A stretch of DNA of 64,000 nucleotides from assembly GCA_018417955.1 (NCBI GenBank), contig JACTVC010000019.1, forward strand, positions 930,001 to 994,000, read 5' to 3'. Shown here piece by piece: positions 25,514 to 37,976 of the stretch. The notes beneath the pieces were generated by a model. It did no database searches. It was not told the origin of the DNA and saw only the letters and a list, made by a program, of their open reading frames with translations. The translations under genes and the position numbers were made by a program. This stretch comes from Laccaria trichodermophora. Its lineage: Eukaryota > Basidiomycota > Agaricomycetes > Agaricales > Hydnangiaceae. The stretch's first letter is position 1, and each line of letters begins with the position of its first letter.

Positions 25514-27210
25514 TCATAGCTCATCATGATTGGATGACCGAACCTGAAAAGCCTCTGCAAGTTCTGTTCATTTCGAAATCAACGGTCATTTCAGAGATGA
25601 GATAGAGCCAAGGGACTCACTTTGCCGGGTATGTGATGTTATCTCCACTGGTAATATAACGTTGTACTCCACGAAAAGATCTCCCGTCGAGGACTGCCCA
25701 AAATTTGCCATCCCCTTTCCTTTAATCGTCTGCACAAAACCTACAAGATAGTCAGATGTCATGCTAGCCACGTACAAACGTCATTGTGCGCACCTGGTTG
25801 AGTGACACCCTTTCTCACGAGTGGTAAAGTCTGTCCGTCAAGGAGGGTGATGTTTCGCTCAAATCCTAGCAAGGCCTAGACAAAATAAAGTGCGCTGTCA
25901 AATTTGAAAGCCTGAAAAGAGACGTTGACATACCTCATGGATGCCAATTGTCTCCTTCCAGTAAAGACTGCTCTCCTTTCTGCGCCATCCGCCTTTGTCC
26001 TTCTTGCTTCTCACGCGCAGAACAACATCTCCAGCTTCCCAATCAGGGCTCTCATCTGCCTCGCCTTCGAACACAACTTCATGCCCTTCTGGCATGCCGG
26101 GAGTGATGTCTAATGTATAATGCGCCGTGTGGTCGACAACTTTACTGCCGTTGCAGTGAGGACATTTCCTCTTGATGACGGTTCCACGACCGCCACAATC
26201 GTTACATGTTACTTGACTTTGTGCGAACATACCAGGGAATATCTACCCACGAGTAGGTCAGCAAGCCAGTGGTGCAAGTTTGAGGCAAGTACCTGTTGTT
26301 TGACGATCTTGACGCCATTGCCACCGCACGAAGAGCACGTGTGGATATCGCTGTCGGACGCAGCGCCCGAACCTCTACAATGGTCGCAGAGAATACGCTT
26401 TTTGATCATAAACTAGATGTGACGACGTAAGAACATATCGGGAAATGGAAAGGGTTTGTAAATGTACGTCTATGCTCGCGCCTTTGTATCTGGAGGTCAA
26501 CGTTAGGATGATTCCTGATGACATGGAGATTGACTGACATATCTTCAAGCTGAACCTCAAACTCCGTCAGGGAAGACGGGCCTCGACGGGCTTGTTGTTG
26601 TTGATCTGGAGAACACATTAAGAATGAGGATGCCAAGCAACGGGGCGTTCGACATACGTCCACCAAAGAAACTTTGGAACACGTCGAATGGATTTTGCTG
26701 GTGTTGACCTCCTTCATGAGCTTTCAACCCTTCCTGGAGCAAAAGCATTCAGGACCATTTGAATTACGGGTGAGGCAGCAAAGCAAACTCACCTCGCCAT
26801 GCCTATCGTATATTTGTCGTTTCTTGAAGTAAGCAGGTCAGTGTGCTGTTCAAGCATAGAGCCAGAACATCTTGTACCGTAGTATCAGACAGGACCTCAT
26901 ATGCTAAATAGGTTCGAGTTCACCTTCAAAACCAGGACGAAAACTAACTACTCACCGCGCGCGATTTCTACAAATCTACTTTCGGCGTCAGGTTCCTTGT
27001 TTTTGTCGGGATGGAATTTCTTGCTTAGTCGTTTGTAAGCTGCTCTAATGTCCTTTTCAGAGGAAGATTTGTGAACTGGACAACGGAGTTCAATGAGCGC
27101 ACACTTATAAGAAGTGGACCCTCACTGTCTAGGATTTTGTAGAAATCTGCAGCTGCAGCCGCAACAAACAGAGAGAAAGAGAGGAGGACGAAGAAGGGCA
27201 CGTAAACCAT
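25514..27210 (-). CDS. SCJ1: ER-lumenal DnaJ (Hsp40) co-chaperone, SCJ1/DNAJB11 type
   Basis: Type I J-protein that recruits BiP/Kar2 in the endoplasmic reticulum. It has a signal peptide ([20 protein letters not shown]), then [20 protein letters not shown], with the HPD motif at [12 protein letters not shown] Gly/Phe-type linker ([12 protein letters not shown]) follows, then four zinc-binding repeats: [24 protein letters not shown] and CPHCNGSK. The peptide-binding C-domains contain [19 protein letters not shown] and [18 protein letters not shown]. The last intron begins GTGAGTCCC just after EITSHTRQ; its short last exon reads [16 protein letters not shown] and stops at 25514, giving a C-terminal HDEL retention signal. 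Signal peptide plus HDEL fix the ER location. The start used is the ATG at 27210; an upstream ATG in the same frame would spoil the signal peptide. Confidence 0.93.
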
Positions 27211-27368
27211 GGAAGAATAAAGACAGTCTGGGGACGTTGAAGAACAAGTGGATATGCGGAATAAGATAGACGTGTCGTAAATTGTGATCGACACGTGCAC
27301 CTGTGAGCACAAGACTCTATAGCTACAGGATTAGGAGCTACCAGTACTGACCCGAGCTCATCACGACC
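27211..27368. promoter_or_regulatory. bidirectional promoter region
   Basis: About 158 bases separate the divergent start codons of the SCJ1-type gene and the mitochondrial unknown. Both promoters must lie here. No unfolded-protein-response element was recognised by eye. Confidence 0.45.
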
Positions 27369-28996
27369 ATGCTCTGTCGTCGGGTATTGCGTGGAGCTCG
27401 ACCTCTTCTCAAACAATCCTTTTCGACCGCGGCTCCATATCCATTTCGCAAACTTCGCGGTAAGCTGCACATCGCCATACCTTCCGATACCTCTTTGATC
27501 TTCACCACAAGCCTTTCCTTTTGCGTACGACTGCGACGACGCCATCCGGTATCTGGCTCCCTACGCGGCAGTATTGTGCAAATCAAAGTTCTTCAACTCA
27601 GCTATTGCTCGATTTCTTCCGTCGCTCGGATTCGAGCCAATTTTACCAAAGCGTATCACTCCAGTATATTTCCCAGCTTGGATCGTCGACGCGGAATTGA
27701 AAGCCACGGTCAACCACCAAAGTAATGAGGTTGGCGTGTGTTTTTAAGAGAAGCTAATTGCGCTGAACTTTCTATGCTCTTAGCGAACTGCGGTTGTGCA
27801 GTTCGAAAACACGTATGTGACGGACGAGTTTTCGGAATCAAATAGGGCTGACTGCGGCTCTATAGATACCTCCCAGGTACTTTCAAGAGCTACACTGGCT
27901 CCTCAATTCTGGCTGACCGTGTTCAGGCTCTGACTTCCCAGTGTTGTCGGCGGTGTCGTTGTGGCCACACATCCTCCGAATCTTGGACCCCGTTCCTTTC
28001 ACTGAAGAACTGCTGCACCAGAATGGAACTGAGATCACCTGCATACCCTTCAACGTGTCGCCCTTTACCGTTTTAGATGCCGCAAAATCTCTTTCATACA
28101 GTGCATCAACGGTGAACGAGGACATTCGCTTTTCTCCCTCTTCCGTAAAGTTCAACATGGTAAGTAAGTCAGCTCTCAGCTGTAAAAATCGGCTACATTA
28201 AGTCGTATATAGGCTGCCGCTTATCCTGTTCTTATTCCTTTGTACCTGGCTCAATACGAGTACCAGGCGGATGGGGTCACACGCACACATACCCTATTCA
28301 CGGAAGCATACGGAACCATGGTATGTCCAAAGAATTGCCATTGGCGATGCCTTTGTTGACCTAATTTCGCAGGGAAATGTTATGGCTGAACAAGTCGACC
28401 GTGATTCGGCTGAAGGTCAATATCAAGAGAGCATCACTGACCTAGGCGGTTTCATGGGTACTCCTCGTACACATGGAATCGTTCAAACGTTCGGTCCAAT
28501 CAGCGAATGTGTTAACGTACCTTCAGTCTCACTCTCTCCACCACGAGATATCGCGAAAGCCCTAGAGAATTGGTTTGAGAAAACTCTTTTCTTCCCAGGG
28601 AACCTCACGCAGCTTGCAACTTTGACGGAGGAAAAGGTCGGCGTTGTCACGGACGACGATCTACGCATTCGAGAGTTAACTAAAGAAGAAAGGGCTCCTG
28701 TGGTAGGGTGGCTGGAGCTAAGTTCAGAATTGATGATGGTTAATCGAATACGCGAAGTTGGTACTCCTACGATCACTCCGTCGACGCATTGACCGAGTTT
28801 TCTCACCTAGGCGATTGCCCAATCCCGGAACGCCAAGATGATTCAGCTCTCATTAACAGAAGCGCCGAAGCTTGTACGAGATGCCGATAAAACATTGGAA
28901 AAACAGATCGAAAGCCTCGCATCAAAGCGACGAGAAGCGACGCCGTCGTGGTGGACACAATGGGAAGAGTCGACCACTGCTAAGGAAGACCGGTAG
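27369..28996 (+). CDS. hypothetical protein, probably mitochondrial
   Basis: Function not recognised. The N-terminus MLCRRVLRGARPLLKQSFST is rich in arginine and serine without acidic residues, as in a mitochondrial presequence. Further exons give FFNSAIARFLPSLGFEPILP, KRITPVYFPAWIVDAELKAT and FPVLSAVSLWPHILRILDPV. Next come ITCIPFNVSPFTVLDAAKSL, AAAYPVLIPLYLAQYEYQAD (hydrophobic, possibly one membrane segment), a charged region and KALENWFEKTLFFPGNLTQL. A final exon begins AIAQSRNAKMIQLSLTEAP and ends TTAKEDR at 28996. The repeated proline-aromatic pattern suggests an agaricomycete-conserved protein. The first intron junction is not fully resolved; later junctions (GTAAGT and GTATGT donors) keep the frame. 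Confidence 0.65.
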
Positions 28997-29508
28997 CCTT
29001 CATTTTCACCGTTTATTTCTTCGCTGGAGAGCCGAGGTTTGGACAACCGCCAGCCCATCCAACCATCTGGACTTGTTGAAGGGCGTATCAGATTCACCTT
29101 CATTTTTCCAATGTCGAATCCATGGGCTCTTGCGCTTCTCCTCTGTAGATGACTTGATGGCGTTGAATAAGATGAAATAGATAAGAAATGTGGCGAGCCG
29201 CACTGGTCCTCACGCCTCACCCAACCAACCCTTGCTTGATGGTTGATAGTAGGCGATGAGGCATATCTCTTATAGACTTTAATCGGAATATAGAGATGAC
29301 CAGGAGATTTACTTGAAAACATTTCATGTGACAAGTTGACTTGTCAAGAGAATTCTTAGCAGCGAAACTACGTATACGTCGCCACAAGAGGACCCCCCGA
29401 GTCGCTGCTTTCCACTCAATTTGGCGTTGTCGAAAAAAAAACGTATCAGATCTAGATTACATTCGACTGGTGCTATAGCTGATGTCAGTCCAAGCCAACA
29501 CAAATAGT
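28997..29508. other. convergent intergenic region
   Basis: About 510 bases between the 3' ends of the mitochondrial unknown and the aspartic protease. No motif was recognised in the short frames present. Confidence 0.4.
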
Positions 29509-31831
29509 TCATAAAATAGTGTGCAACGTCCATAAAAACGCGACAATTGTCCCAAGTATGGTCATAGAAAAAGAACTTTGAAGTGACGATGCTGCACTCC
29601 AACCAGGTGGGAGCCCGAGAGTAATTGCAGCCACACGAGTGGAGACCGAAGTCGTCACTAGTCCCACAGCATCCGTCAGAACATAGGTAAATACAGTTGG
29701 TGTTGGTGAGATAGTTGGCAACGCCGAGGTGTTGAGAAGGGAGGTTTGTTGGCCGAATAGCGCGCTATAGGTGCTGGTCGCGAGACCAGAGGAGACAATG
29801 ACCCCAATGGGTGCGCTTAAGGATGAATTGAGCGCGTAGGGTGGGGTAGAGTATGTTGGTGTAGCAAGAAGGACATTCGGTAGTGTCGTAGTTACGGTAG
29901 CAGAGTTGGCGGAGAAGAAGGATGAAATGGAATTCGATGACTGCGTGGTATTTGTGGAATTAGAGGGTTGCTGCAGCGGGTATAGACCAATGAGGGGAGG
30001 CTCTTGGTTATTTATGCCAAAACTAGACCCCTTCAGATATGCCCTCGAGTAAAAGAAGCAACGAAAACAATCACCTAAATATCGAGTACACGGTTCGCAG
30101 AAAAGGCGATCCTGAAAAGAGTAGTGAGCAGACATTTCTATATCTGAGTGAACACGTCCTAACCCATTTGCCAGTCGATTCCATCCGAGCTGGGAGGGAG
30201 AGCCCTCGGCCATGAAAGGCAAAGGTCTGGGTTGCCAGTCGTTGGTCCGATCATATAATCGGAAGGTTGTAAGGTATAATTCCGTGATCTATCAATGAAT
30301 TTCAAGCGAAAAGCAGCGTACTTGAGATGGCAGCGCTCACCCAAATGTAAAAGAAATTGGGGCAAGAGTATTGCATGGGATCGCCCACTGGCCACCTACA
30401 ACAAAGCCATTCGATGACACAAGTCAAAAGGAAAGAATCACAATACTGACTAGAATCCACTAGACGTGCACCATTTATAAGCGAATACAGGCGGGTGACC
30501 TGAAAGTTATGATCAAAGTTGAGAATCAAGCTGTTTCAATCGCCATACATCTTGATAAGGCCCATAGATCCCCGACGTTCCACTGGTAAAGTTCAGAGCC
30601 TTAAAAATGCGGGCTAGGTGCTCACTCACATATCGAATAGAGCCAGCGAGCTTTCACGTATTTCTGGGTATGTAGGTTGAGGGGCGACTTGAGTGCCATT
30701 GACCTAATTGAAATTATGAGTTTTCTACTGCTACAGTTAAAATATTCTTACAGAGAAGCCAGATAATGGGATAGCCCATTGAAGATAACTGGAAATGTTG
30801 TTCTCGGAACCAAATGGCGGAAAGGGTGCCACTTTATTCCAACCGATTTGACTTGCATTGACCACCACCGATGCGTCAACTGCGCCTACAGCATGTTCAG
30901 CCAACTCAACTTCACATGAAGTATTCAGAACATTCCTATTGATAGCGAACCGCTGAGATTCCGCTTCAAGCTGAAGGCAAATAGAGGGTATTCTAGGAGG
31001 CCTTGCTGAGACAAATTGGCAAAGAACGACGTAGCTGAAGCAGGCAGCGTGAGTGGTGATAGTTTTAAAGATGATTTGAGAGCATACAGTTGATAGTCGA
31101 GTTAGAAATGGAGGACAAACGTGGAAAACCAAGGCCCATGATACCACTTGCTTTATCGGTCAATGAAACATTCGAATTAGTGATCATACCTATCGGACTT
31201 TTAGCAGACGAAACTCTTATGGCGTAATAAAAAAAAACGCACCAAAAGGTTGATTAGGAACAGTAAGGTTTGCCAACTCGATGCTCTCCCTCGCAAGGAA
31301 ACCAGACGCAACTGTTGCCACTAAGTCAAAGAACCAACTAACATCATCAGAGCCCACTTACATGTACCGTCCGCATAGCTGGCGTTGAAGCTGGTCATAT
31401 TATTGTTCACTTGGAGGAACGTGGGGCTTTGGTACGATAGCGGATACCGAGGGACCGGCCTGCATGTATCGGTATTGCATGCAGATGAGACAAGCCACAG
31501 GTCCGAAGACGCAGTATCAAGAGCGACCTTGAAACTGATAGCCCCCGCTTTGATGATAGCAAAGTAGGACCTGAGCCTAAATGATTAAATGGCTCAAGCA
31601 TTGGAGTTGAGAGACGCACTGCCGGTCTTGAGACGATGCTACCTCAGCCCACCCAGCACCAACTGTTCCGTTGTCACCAATCTCTCGAGAATATTGTACA
31701 TGAATGGGAATGGTGATCGGGTTCGAGCGGGGTGTTAATCTATGCCTCAATCCTGCATAGACCTCCGTTGTCGCGCGCACGAAATTAGAGAAAGCAACGA
31801 GTTGCAGGAGCAAAACGTATAAACGCCTCAT
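29509..31831 (-). CDS. GPI-anchored secreted aspartic protease (pepsin family A1)
   Basis: Extracellular or cell-wall protease. It starts with a signal peptide (MRRLYVLLLQLVAFSNFVRA). The first active-site loop is VALDTASSDLWLVSSAC (DTA in place of DTG, a common basidiomycete variant). The first-lobe segment includes ASGIMGLGFPRLSSIS. The second active-site loop, formed across an intron, reads LALFDIGTSGIYGPYQD, so the second aspartate is present in a DIGTS context. The C-lobe has QWAIPCNTLAPISFTFG, YTLQPSDYMIG and FLRTVYSIF followed by FGINNQEPPLIGLYPL. A long serine/threonine-rich stalk then leads to a hydrophobic tail (FSMTILGTIVAFLWTLHTIL), typical of a GPI signal. At least nine introns are needed. 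Both catalytic aspartates are intact. Confidence 0.83.
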
Positions 31832-32152
31832 TCTTGACTTTTTTCTAATCGCTGTCAAGACATTCGGTGCACAAGCAGTATAACGGAAGGCAGAAAGAGC
31901 GTGAGATGCTGAATGTGAAAGGGGAACAAGCAACGAAACTGCGAGTTACACAGGCAAGTGATTTCAAGACGTCAGAAATAATAAATAATTTCATGGACAA
32001 AATGCGGAGAAATAATGCAGGAGGGTTGTTTTAGACAGCGCTGAAATATCTCTCTCTGAAGAAGCTACTTGGAAGCTACAAGTAAAATTTCTTGGCAATT
32101 TTTCTGATCTAAATCCTTACAGGCTTGAGGACAAAAAAATCTCGTAGTCTGA
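31832..32152. other. intergenic, no gene seen
   Basis: About 320 bases upstream of the protease and downstream of the next minus-strand gene. It should contain the protease promoter; nothing else was recognised. Confidence 0.4.
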
Positions 32153-33521
32153 TTACATCGTTTTAACCTCCTCGTCGTCCCAACCACTCATGATGAGGTT
32201 TGGTTTGTCAACCTGGATGTCCGGAACTTTATCTATGCTAGATTGGATTATACGCTAATAAGTAGATGCGGTGTGGATTAACGTCTAAGGGCCCATACCT
32301 GCGTTTGAGAATATCTATTGCATCCTGTCGTGTCTGCTTCATTGGGGTTGTCCCGGCGCATTGTTTCTGCAGCTCGAAACTTTTCTAATGCATCACCAGC
32401 AAAACAGAGAGCCTCTTCTCATTCATGTGTACTCATCCTTTGCCTCGCTTCCGTCTTACCCTTGCTAACGGGGCGGTTTCGATGTGCATCCAAGCTCGAA
32501 ATATAACTTTGAAGTAGCAGGTCGAATGTAATCTCACATATCTGGCGCAGGTTACAAATGAAAGGTCCAGAGCTTTCCGCCGCTGTAAAGTCATCCAGTT
32601 TAAACCCGAGCCGAAGAGCTGGAGGATCTCCTGGCAAGGTTCCACGACTGAACGAAACAGGCATGCTGCTGCCATCAAGAATTGAAACACCCTCCCGTCA
32701 CAAAGGATACCAAATACAGGTATACGAGGACCTTGTCGTGTGTTGTCCCTGCAGCAGGCTATGGCATAGATATATGGTCAAAATCAGCGCAGATTGTTAT
32801 TGAAAGGATACCTGACCGTTGCATTGCGCTATCACTTGAGCAATCGCATCCATTCGCTCCTTTGCACCACCACGTTTGAGCCTGACTTCTATGAAAAGGG
32901 CCCCAACAAAACCAAATGCTTCGAAGCGATATTCGATCTTGCGTCCTGTAATTGAGCGGCCACCAAGGATAGACTCTGGCAAATTCATAAAGGCAAAACC
33001 AAATAGAGCAACCAAGTGATTAAAGATCTGAGAACGACGGTCTGAGTTTCTTCACAGCAAGAGGGTTCTTCTTACCGGGGCGAGGAACTGGGATGTCGCC
33101 TCCTCAAAGGGGGGCCCATACCGATGCAGCAGGACGTCCATATCCTGCACAAGGGACCTGAAAAGTGATGTAGGGATACGCGAGCGATAGAGGTCGAATG
33201 TGGCAATATCGTGTAGGTTTCGATGAGCCTCGAGTCCAACGAAAAAAGCAATGTCCTCGTATTGCACACTAGACAAGTCAACACTCAAGCCATCTTCTAA
33301 GGAATAGATAAAGTCGAGTAGCTTCCGAGAGTCCAAACAAAATGAACGGACGAGTCAAGATATGTTGGAACAGAGTTGACCTGAGATTGTACTTCTTCAC
33401 GATTTCAAGGAGAGCAACTTTGGCAGATGCATCGGTTGTGATAGTGGCCGACAGTAATTTCCGGAGACCGTCGGGAACATTTACTTCTGAGTTGTCCTCG
33501 CGTTTTCGCTTAGTTGCCATG
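32153..33521 (-). CDS. hypothetical protein
   Basis: Not recognised. The start is MATKRKREDNSEVNVPDGLR, followed by KLLSATITTDASAKVALLE, SVQYEDIAFFVGLEAHRNLH, RIPTSLFRSLVQDMDVLLHR, LVALFGFAFMNLPESILGG and KIEYRFEAFGFVGALFIEVR. Later exons give RLGFKLDDFTAAESSGPFIC, ICEITFDLLLQSYISSLDA and ALCFAGDALEKFRAAETMR, and the acidic end GWDDEEVKTM at 32153. The FEAFGFVGALFIEVRLK stretch has the alternating pattern of a beta-strand core. It may be a nuclease-like fold common in agaricomycete unknowns, but I see no catalytic motif that proves this. About 360-380 residues from about six exons. The small basic N-terminus would suit a nuclear protein. Confidence 0.6.
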
Positions 33522-33783
33522 AATGTAGCAGACGGTGATAACAAATTCAGAGACAGGAGAGGGTATAGGGGCGACAGGCGTAGTACTAGTTTTCGCCGGG
33601 AATTGTTACGTAACGAAAACAACATTTTTGGGGAATATTGATACATCCGACGTAAGAAAGATAGCTCAAAGCTCATGAGAACGAATAAAAAAGACAATAA
33701 GACCATGGTGGAGAGTCGGGTCGCGCAAGTACGGATGGATGAGAGGAAGGAGGATGATTAAGGAGATTATATCAACAAAGAAA

Positions 33784-36565
33784 TTACCGCTTAGCAAACA
33801 CCTTTTTCAACAAGCCCAGAACCTTGGGAACATTCAGCTGAACGTATTCCAAATCCAGTAGATGTTTGTTATCCTTTTGCTAAGTAGTGCAACCATTTGT
33901 CAGAGTGTGGCAACAAGTGGGAATGAGATAAAGACCTTTTCCAACAAGTCATCAATCTTAAGATCCATTTCCAGAATCGCCTTTTCTCGTCCTTTATAGT
34001 GTAGGGCAATGATAAATGTCCCCGGCGTTGGTGATGTAATATTGAAATAGATATTTGGCCGTCTAGTGGAGTTAAGCCATCGTGATCACTGTGATCGTGA
34101 CAAGCAAATCGAACATACCGATTATCGGGAACATTGCTCTCCACAATGATGCCTTCCTTCTCCAGTTGTGCATGGGTGAATCTATAGGGACCCAAAACAA
34201 CTGCCTTGGTCATTTTTTTCTCCTTCCCACCAACGGTGACGACGCCCACTCCAGTAGTGCTGCCTTTGTCCTTGACCGCAGTAAGGCGGACGTTCTGGAG
34301 GTACGCTTTGTATTGCTCGAGTTGTGATCGCATATAATTGTTATGGTCACAAATGGTCTTGTATACGGCCTCCAAAGATTTGGTTTCCAAAACGACCTTC
34401 TCCCTCAGGTTTCCAAGATGGACCAATTCTGCGGCTACTTCTTCCTGCATCAGCTTATAGCCGTCAGACTCTTCGACGATCTTCTGCTCTTCCAGTTCGC
34501 GTAGCATTTCCTTGACTTTGATGCCTTTGCGGACAAGTACGGCATCCTTCGTTGTGGCAGCCCGCTCAGCAATGGCCGCTAGATTGTAAGGTCGCTTTTC
34601 AGCGGCGTGAGGAAGAGAACGAATAAGTTGAACGAATATGGACTTGGTTTCCATGTACAACATGTCACTGGATGACACGGAATCCATTAGGGCACTCTGA
34701 ATGTCTTGAACCGGCGTTTCCCAACGGCTGTAGAGATTGAGCTCAATCGTCCGGTTCTCCTTCCGTGGAACTTGTGGTGGGGCTGGGCCAAGCTCGTCGG
34801 TGAGGATACGTAGGTGTTGTTTATCGTTGGGTGACTATTAGCAATGAGCAATCAACGAAGATTCGTAAGAATGAGCGAGCTTACCAGCGTTTCAATGTGT
34901 TGGAGAATTAACGAGTGAGTGTTGTACAGTTCGTTCATCGTGATGTGAATCATTAAATCTTTCTTAGAAAGAGCCATGTATTGGTCCATCTGAAAAAGTT
35001 AGATTGATAGTCGGAAATTTGAATGGATGAGCAAACCTCAAGAGTGTCATAGAAATCCCCAACTTCGCAGAGGTTGTTGAGGAATTGGTTAATTCGAGCC
35101 TTGTTATTTTCAACAAAGGGATTCAGGGTCATCATATACACCTCCTTGGCGTAAGAAGGTTTGTTTGCGAGATTTTGAAGCATTTTCGCAATCTGTCATC
35201 TTGTTCAAAAACGATACGGAGAAAAAATCAAGAGGGTACATACCAGGGTCAATGTTCGACGAGGGTGCTTCGCCGGAACTCCCTCAACAAGCATGTACGC
35301 TTGGGGGGTCACAATGGCTGGGTTGATGAATCGAAGAAAGAAGAAGCCTCCGATGAGAGAGCAAATTGCATAGTCGGTAGCTTCTGGGTATTTGCGCTGG
35401 TCACAAGCCAGGTTAGAACAAGTAATGGTGGGACCATGTCTGATATCTTACCCGCGTCAAACTTCGGATCTGCTTGCAGATCCACCGAATACCATACGGC
35501 ACACTCTCCATGCTTTCAATAATAGTTACCAAGAAGCTATTGGCTATTTCCATCAACATGGTGAGGCGTGGGGCAATGATCGCTTGAACATCGAGATTCT
35601 CGGCAGCGACTTCAGGAGCTACTCCGCGAGGCAGATTGGGCGGTAGCGAGCCAGACTCCTCCTCGATCTGGTTGATCATTTGTTCGTAAACCTGATTTAA
35701 GATGTCCCTAAGCTAACCTTTGCTCATATTTAGTGCTTATCCTACCTTAACAGGGTTGATTTCGAGATTGAGATCCTTATGCTCGATCAAGCTGTTGATA
35801 CGCTCGGCAAGAACACTCTTGAGGTAACTCTGTCCGGGGCCACGGCGGGTATAGGTTGTCATCATGCGAGAAACAGGAGTATTGGCGCGAAGTAGCGACC
35901 CAAACTCGGTGGCCATTTCGAATTGAGCCGAGAGGACAGACTGGAACATGGTAAGAAGGAGATGCTCTTCTCGGCTTTCATATTGGTTTCCGTAAAGCGT
36001 GAACATGACTGTTTGGAGGAGTGTATCAATTTCGGAAAGTGAAACAAGGCGGCATAGAGCCGCTATGTGCCGGGGCTCAGACTGCAGAAGAAAGAAGAGA
36101 TTCGAATATTGTTGAATTTTGCGATCATCTGGGTAATGACCCTCTGTCGGGTCTACTTCCTCCAGAGTACGCTCAACCTCCCTTTGCTGAAAGACGCGTA
36201 AGCTTGAAGCTGATGGTAGCTTTTACAATAATCTCACCTCGTCAAGTGCCATCCTATTCTGAATAAGAAGCGCAATACGAGAATCAAGATACCGGACATC
36301 CCGCTCAAGAACGAAATTCTTCTTGGACTGTGCAGAAATCTTTCCTTTCAGATCCCGTAGACGCTTCTGGGCTATTGTTCAAAGATAAGGGAACGCAAAA
36401 GGTTGGATAATAGTACGCACCTCGTGCCAAGTCGTCCTCAACCTCTACATCCTGCTCCGCTGCCATGCTAAACAGGGCGGTAACACTGTAGCGATTTGTG
36501 TTCCTATTGGTGAGGCGTCGGGCGGACATGCCTCCGGGAGAGGTTGGTGTATCGGGGTAAGCCAT
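33784..36565 (-). CDS. gap1: Ras GTPase-activating protein, Gap1/Sar1 type
   Basis: Switches Ras off by stimulating GTP hydrolysis. The N-terminus [18 protein letters not shown] is followed by a coiled region ([20 protein letters not shown]). The RasGAP domain has [20 protein letters not shown], then [20 protein letters not shown], where the arginine of LLRANT is at the finger position. It continues with [18 protein letters not shown] and the FLR motif [20 protein letters not shown]. The C-terminal RasGAP_C domain includes [60 protein letters not shown] and the end [12 protein letters not shown] at 33784. There is no calponin-homology or IQ region, so it is the short Gap1/Sar1 form rather than a full IQGAP. 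About 850 residues. The ATG at 36565 is the first in frame. Confidence 0.9.
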
Positions 36566-37976
36566 GTTTAAGAGGTTTGGAGTTACAGGGTATCAGGGAA
36601 AGGGGGGGCGAGTGGTCGGGGGGGAGACGTGATGTGCTCAAAAGAAATCAAAGCGATTCCAGCGCTAGCGTCGGGATAACAGCGTAAATGTGTCGAGGAT
36701 ACAGAAGAAGTGATTGTGAGTGTTGGGTATCAATGCGAAGGAGAGAAAGACAAAGTATGTTGAGAACGTTCAAGGCGACTGTGAGATGATAGCAAAGTCC
36801 AAAAACAGACCCCGACCTCACAGCCACACTCTTTCTTATTGTCAACAGAAGGTCTACGCTTGATTTTTTTCTCTCAACCTAGGGCGCGCAGGCCAGGAGT
36901 GGTCCCAAAGTGGTCCCAGCATTACCTCCAAGTGAAGCAGGATCTCCTTTGACGTTGACTACTTTCTCTTTGATCACTGATACCAGTACTTTACAACAAT
37001 CCGCTATTGATGTGATCCTTGTACTGTGATCCCCGTCAACAACCAGCCTTCGAAAGAATGTTATCCCGACGACCCTTTGCTAGTGAACTCAATCAGTAGA
37101 ATATCCCTCAGGTTCTCTCTTCATCCATTATCGATCACGCCCAATTTTCCGATAGGCTACCGAATGCCGCACTTCTTACGCCCACTACGCAGGTCGTACT
37201 TGTCTGTAAGCCTCGTTGCACGGATCCAAGGAATGCTAGCCTGACTACAATGGACAGGTTCAGGTGTTGTCGATGCGCCCCATCACATCACACAGCACGC
37301 CGCATGCCTCTTTTGCCCTTTTAACGTTTCATGAATCAACATTCAGGTGTTAAATTAACGGTGTTACGCCAATATGCAAGCCTCCCTGTAGGCCCGTCAA
37401 CCTCTTCGCGGGATTGGTAAAAAAAAAAACTACAAACTTTCAATGTTCAAAAAAGGACCACAAATGATTCCTGGCGCGACTGGCAACATTCTACTACCGC
37501 AGAATTCGCAAGTGTCCCACAAAGGTTCAGCCATTGCACAAAGCTGTGTTGAAATAGACGAGTTTCAACCGCACAGCTTATCAATGCTGGCCCTTGTGGC
37601 GTCTTTTTGATTTCGTGGTCGAGTCCAAGCAGGGATGCGGCTGGATAGGGCTTCGCGCCTCCTTAACTGCACGGTCTGAACTTGCCCGCGGCAGGGCTCA
37701 TGCGAATAAGGTTGATCTTAAGCGTGGAAGTTGAACCGTGTTGGCGTGCCTCTCATTCGCCAACATACTAAAATAACGGTCGCCCAAGACCTTTGTAGAA
37801 ATTGTGGCTTGCAAGTGCGGAAACGAGATGATTTCGTTGGACAAGCATGATGAATAGTTGTACATTACGACGTAAAATAGATAAATTGGCACAATGATCA
37901 CAAACACATACATCAACCGCAGGACAATGGGACCAAGGGCGAGGCCCTCCTTCCAGCGCTGCCTAGTAAACATTAC
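36566..37976. other. gene-poor region
   Basis: About 1.4 kb before the RasGAP start on the minus strand. A minus-strand frame at 37698-37973 contains a hydrophobic run (VLRLMYVFVIIVPIYLFYVV) but lacks other support. Plus-strand frames near 37026-37244 have no motif. The segment next to 36566 should include the RasGAP promoter. Confidence 0.4.

Noticed and set aside
27129..27586. Minus-strand frames upstream of the DnaJ gene
   Set aside because: They are antisense to the mitochondrial unknown or lie in its promoter, and do not continue the signal peptide.
37698..37973. Minus-strand frame with a hydrophobic run downstream of the Tudor-like gene
   Set aside because: Only one hydrophobic stretch, no splice support and low-complexity flanks; probably chance.
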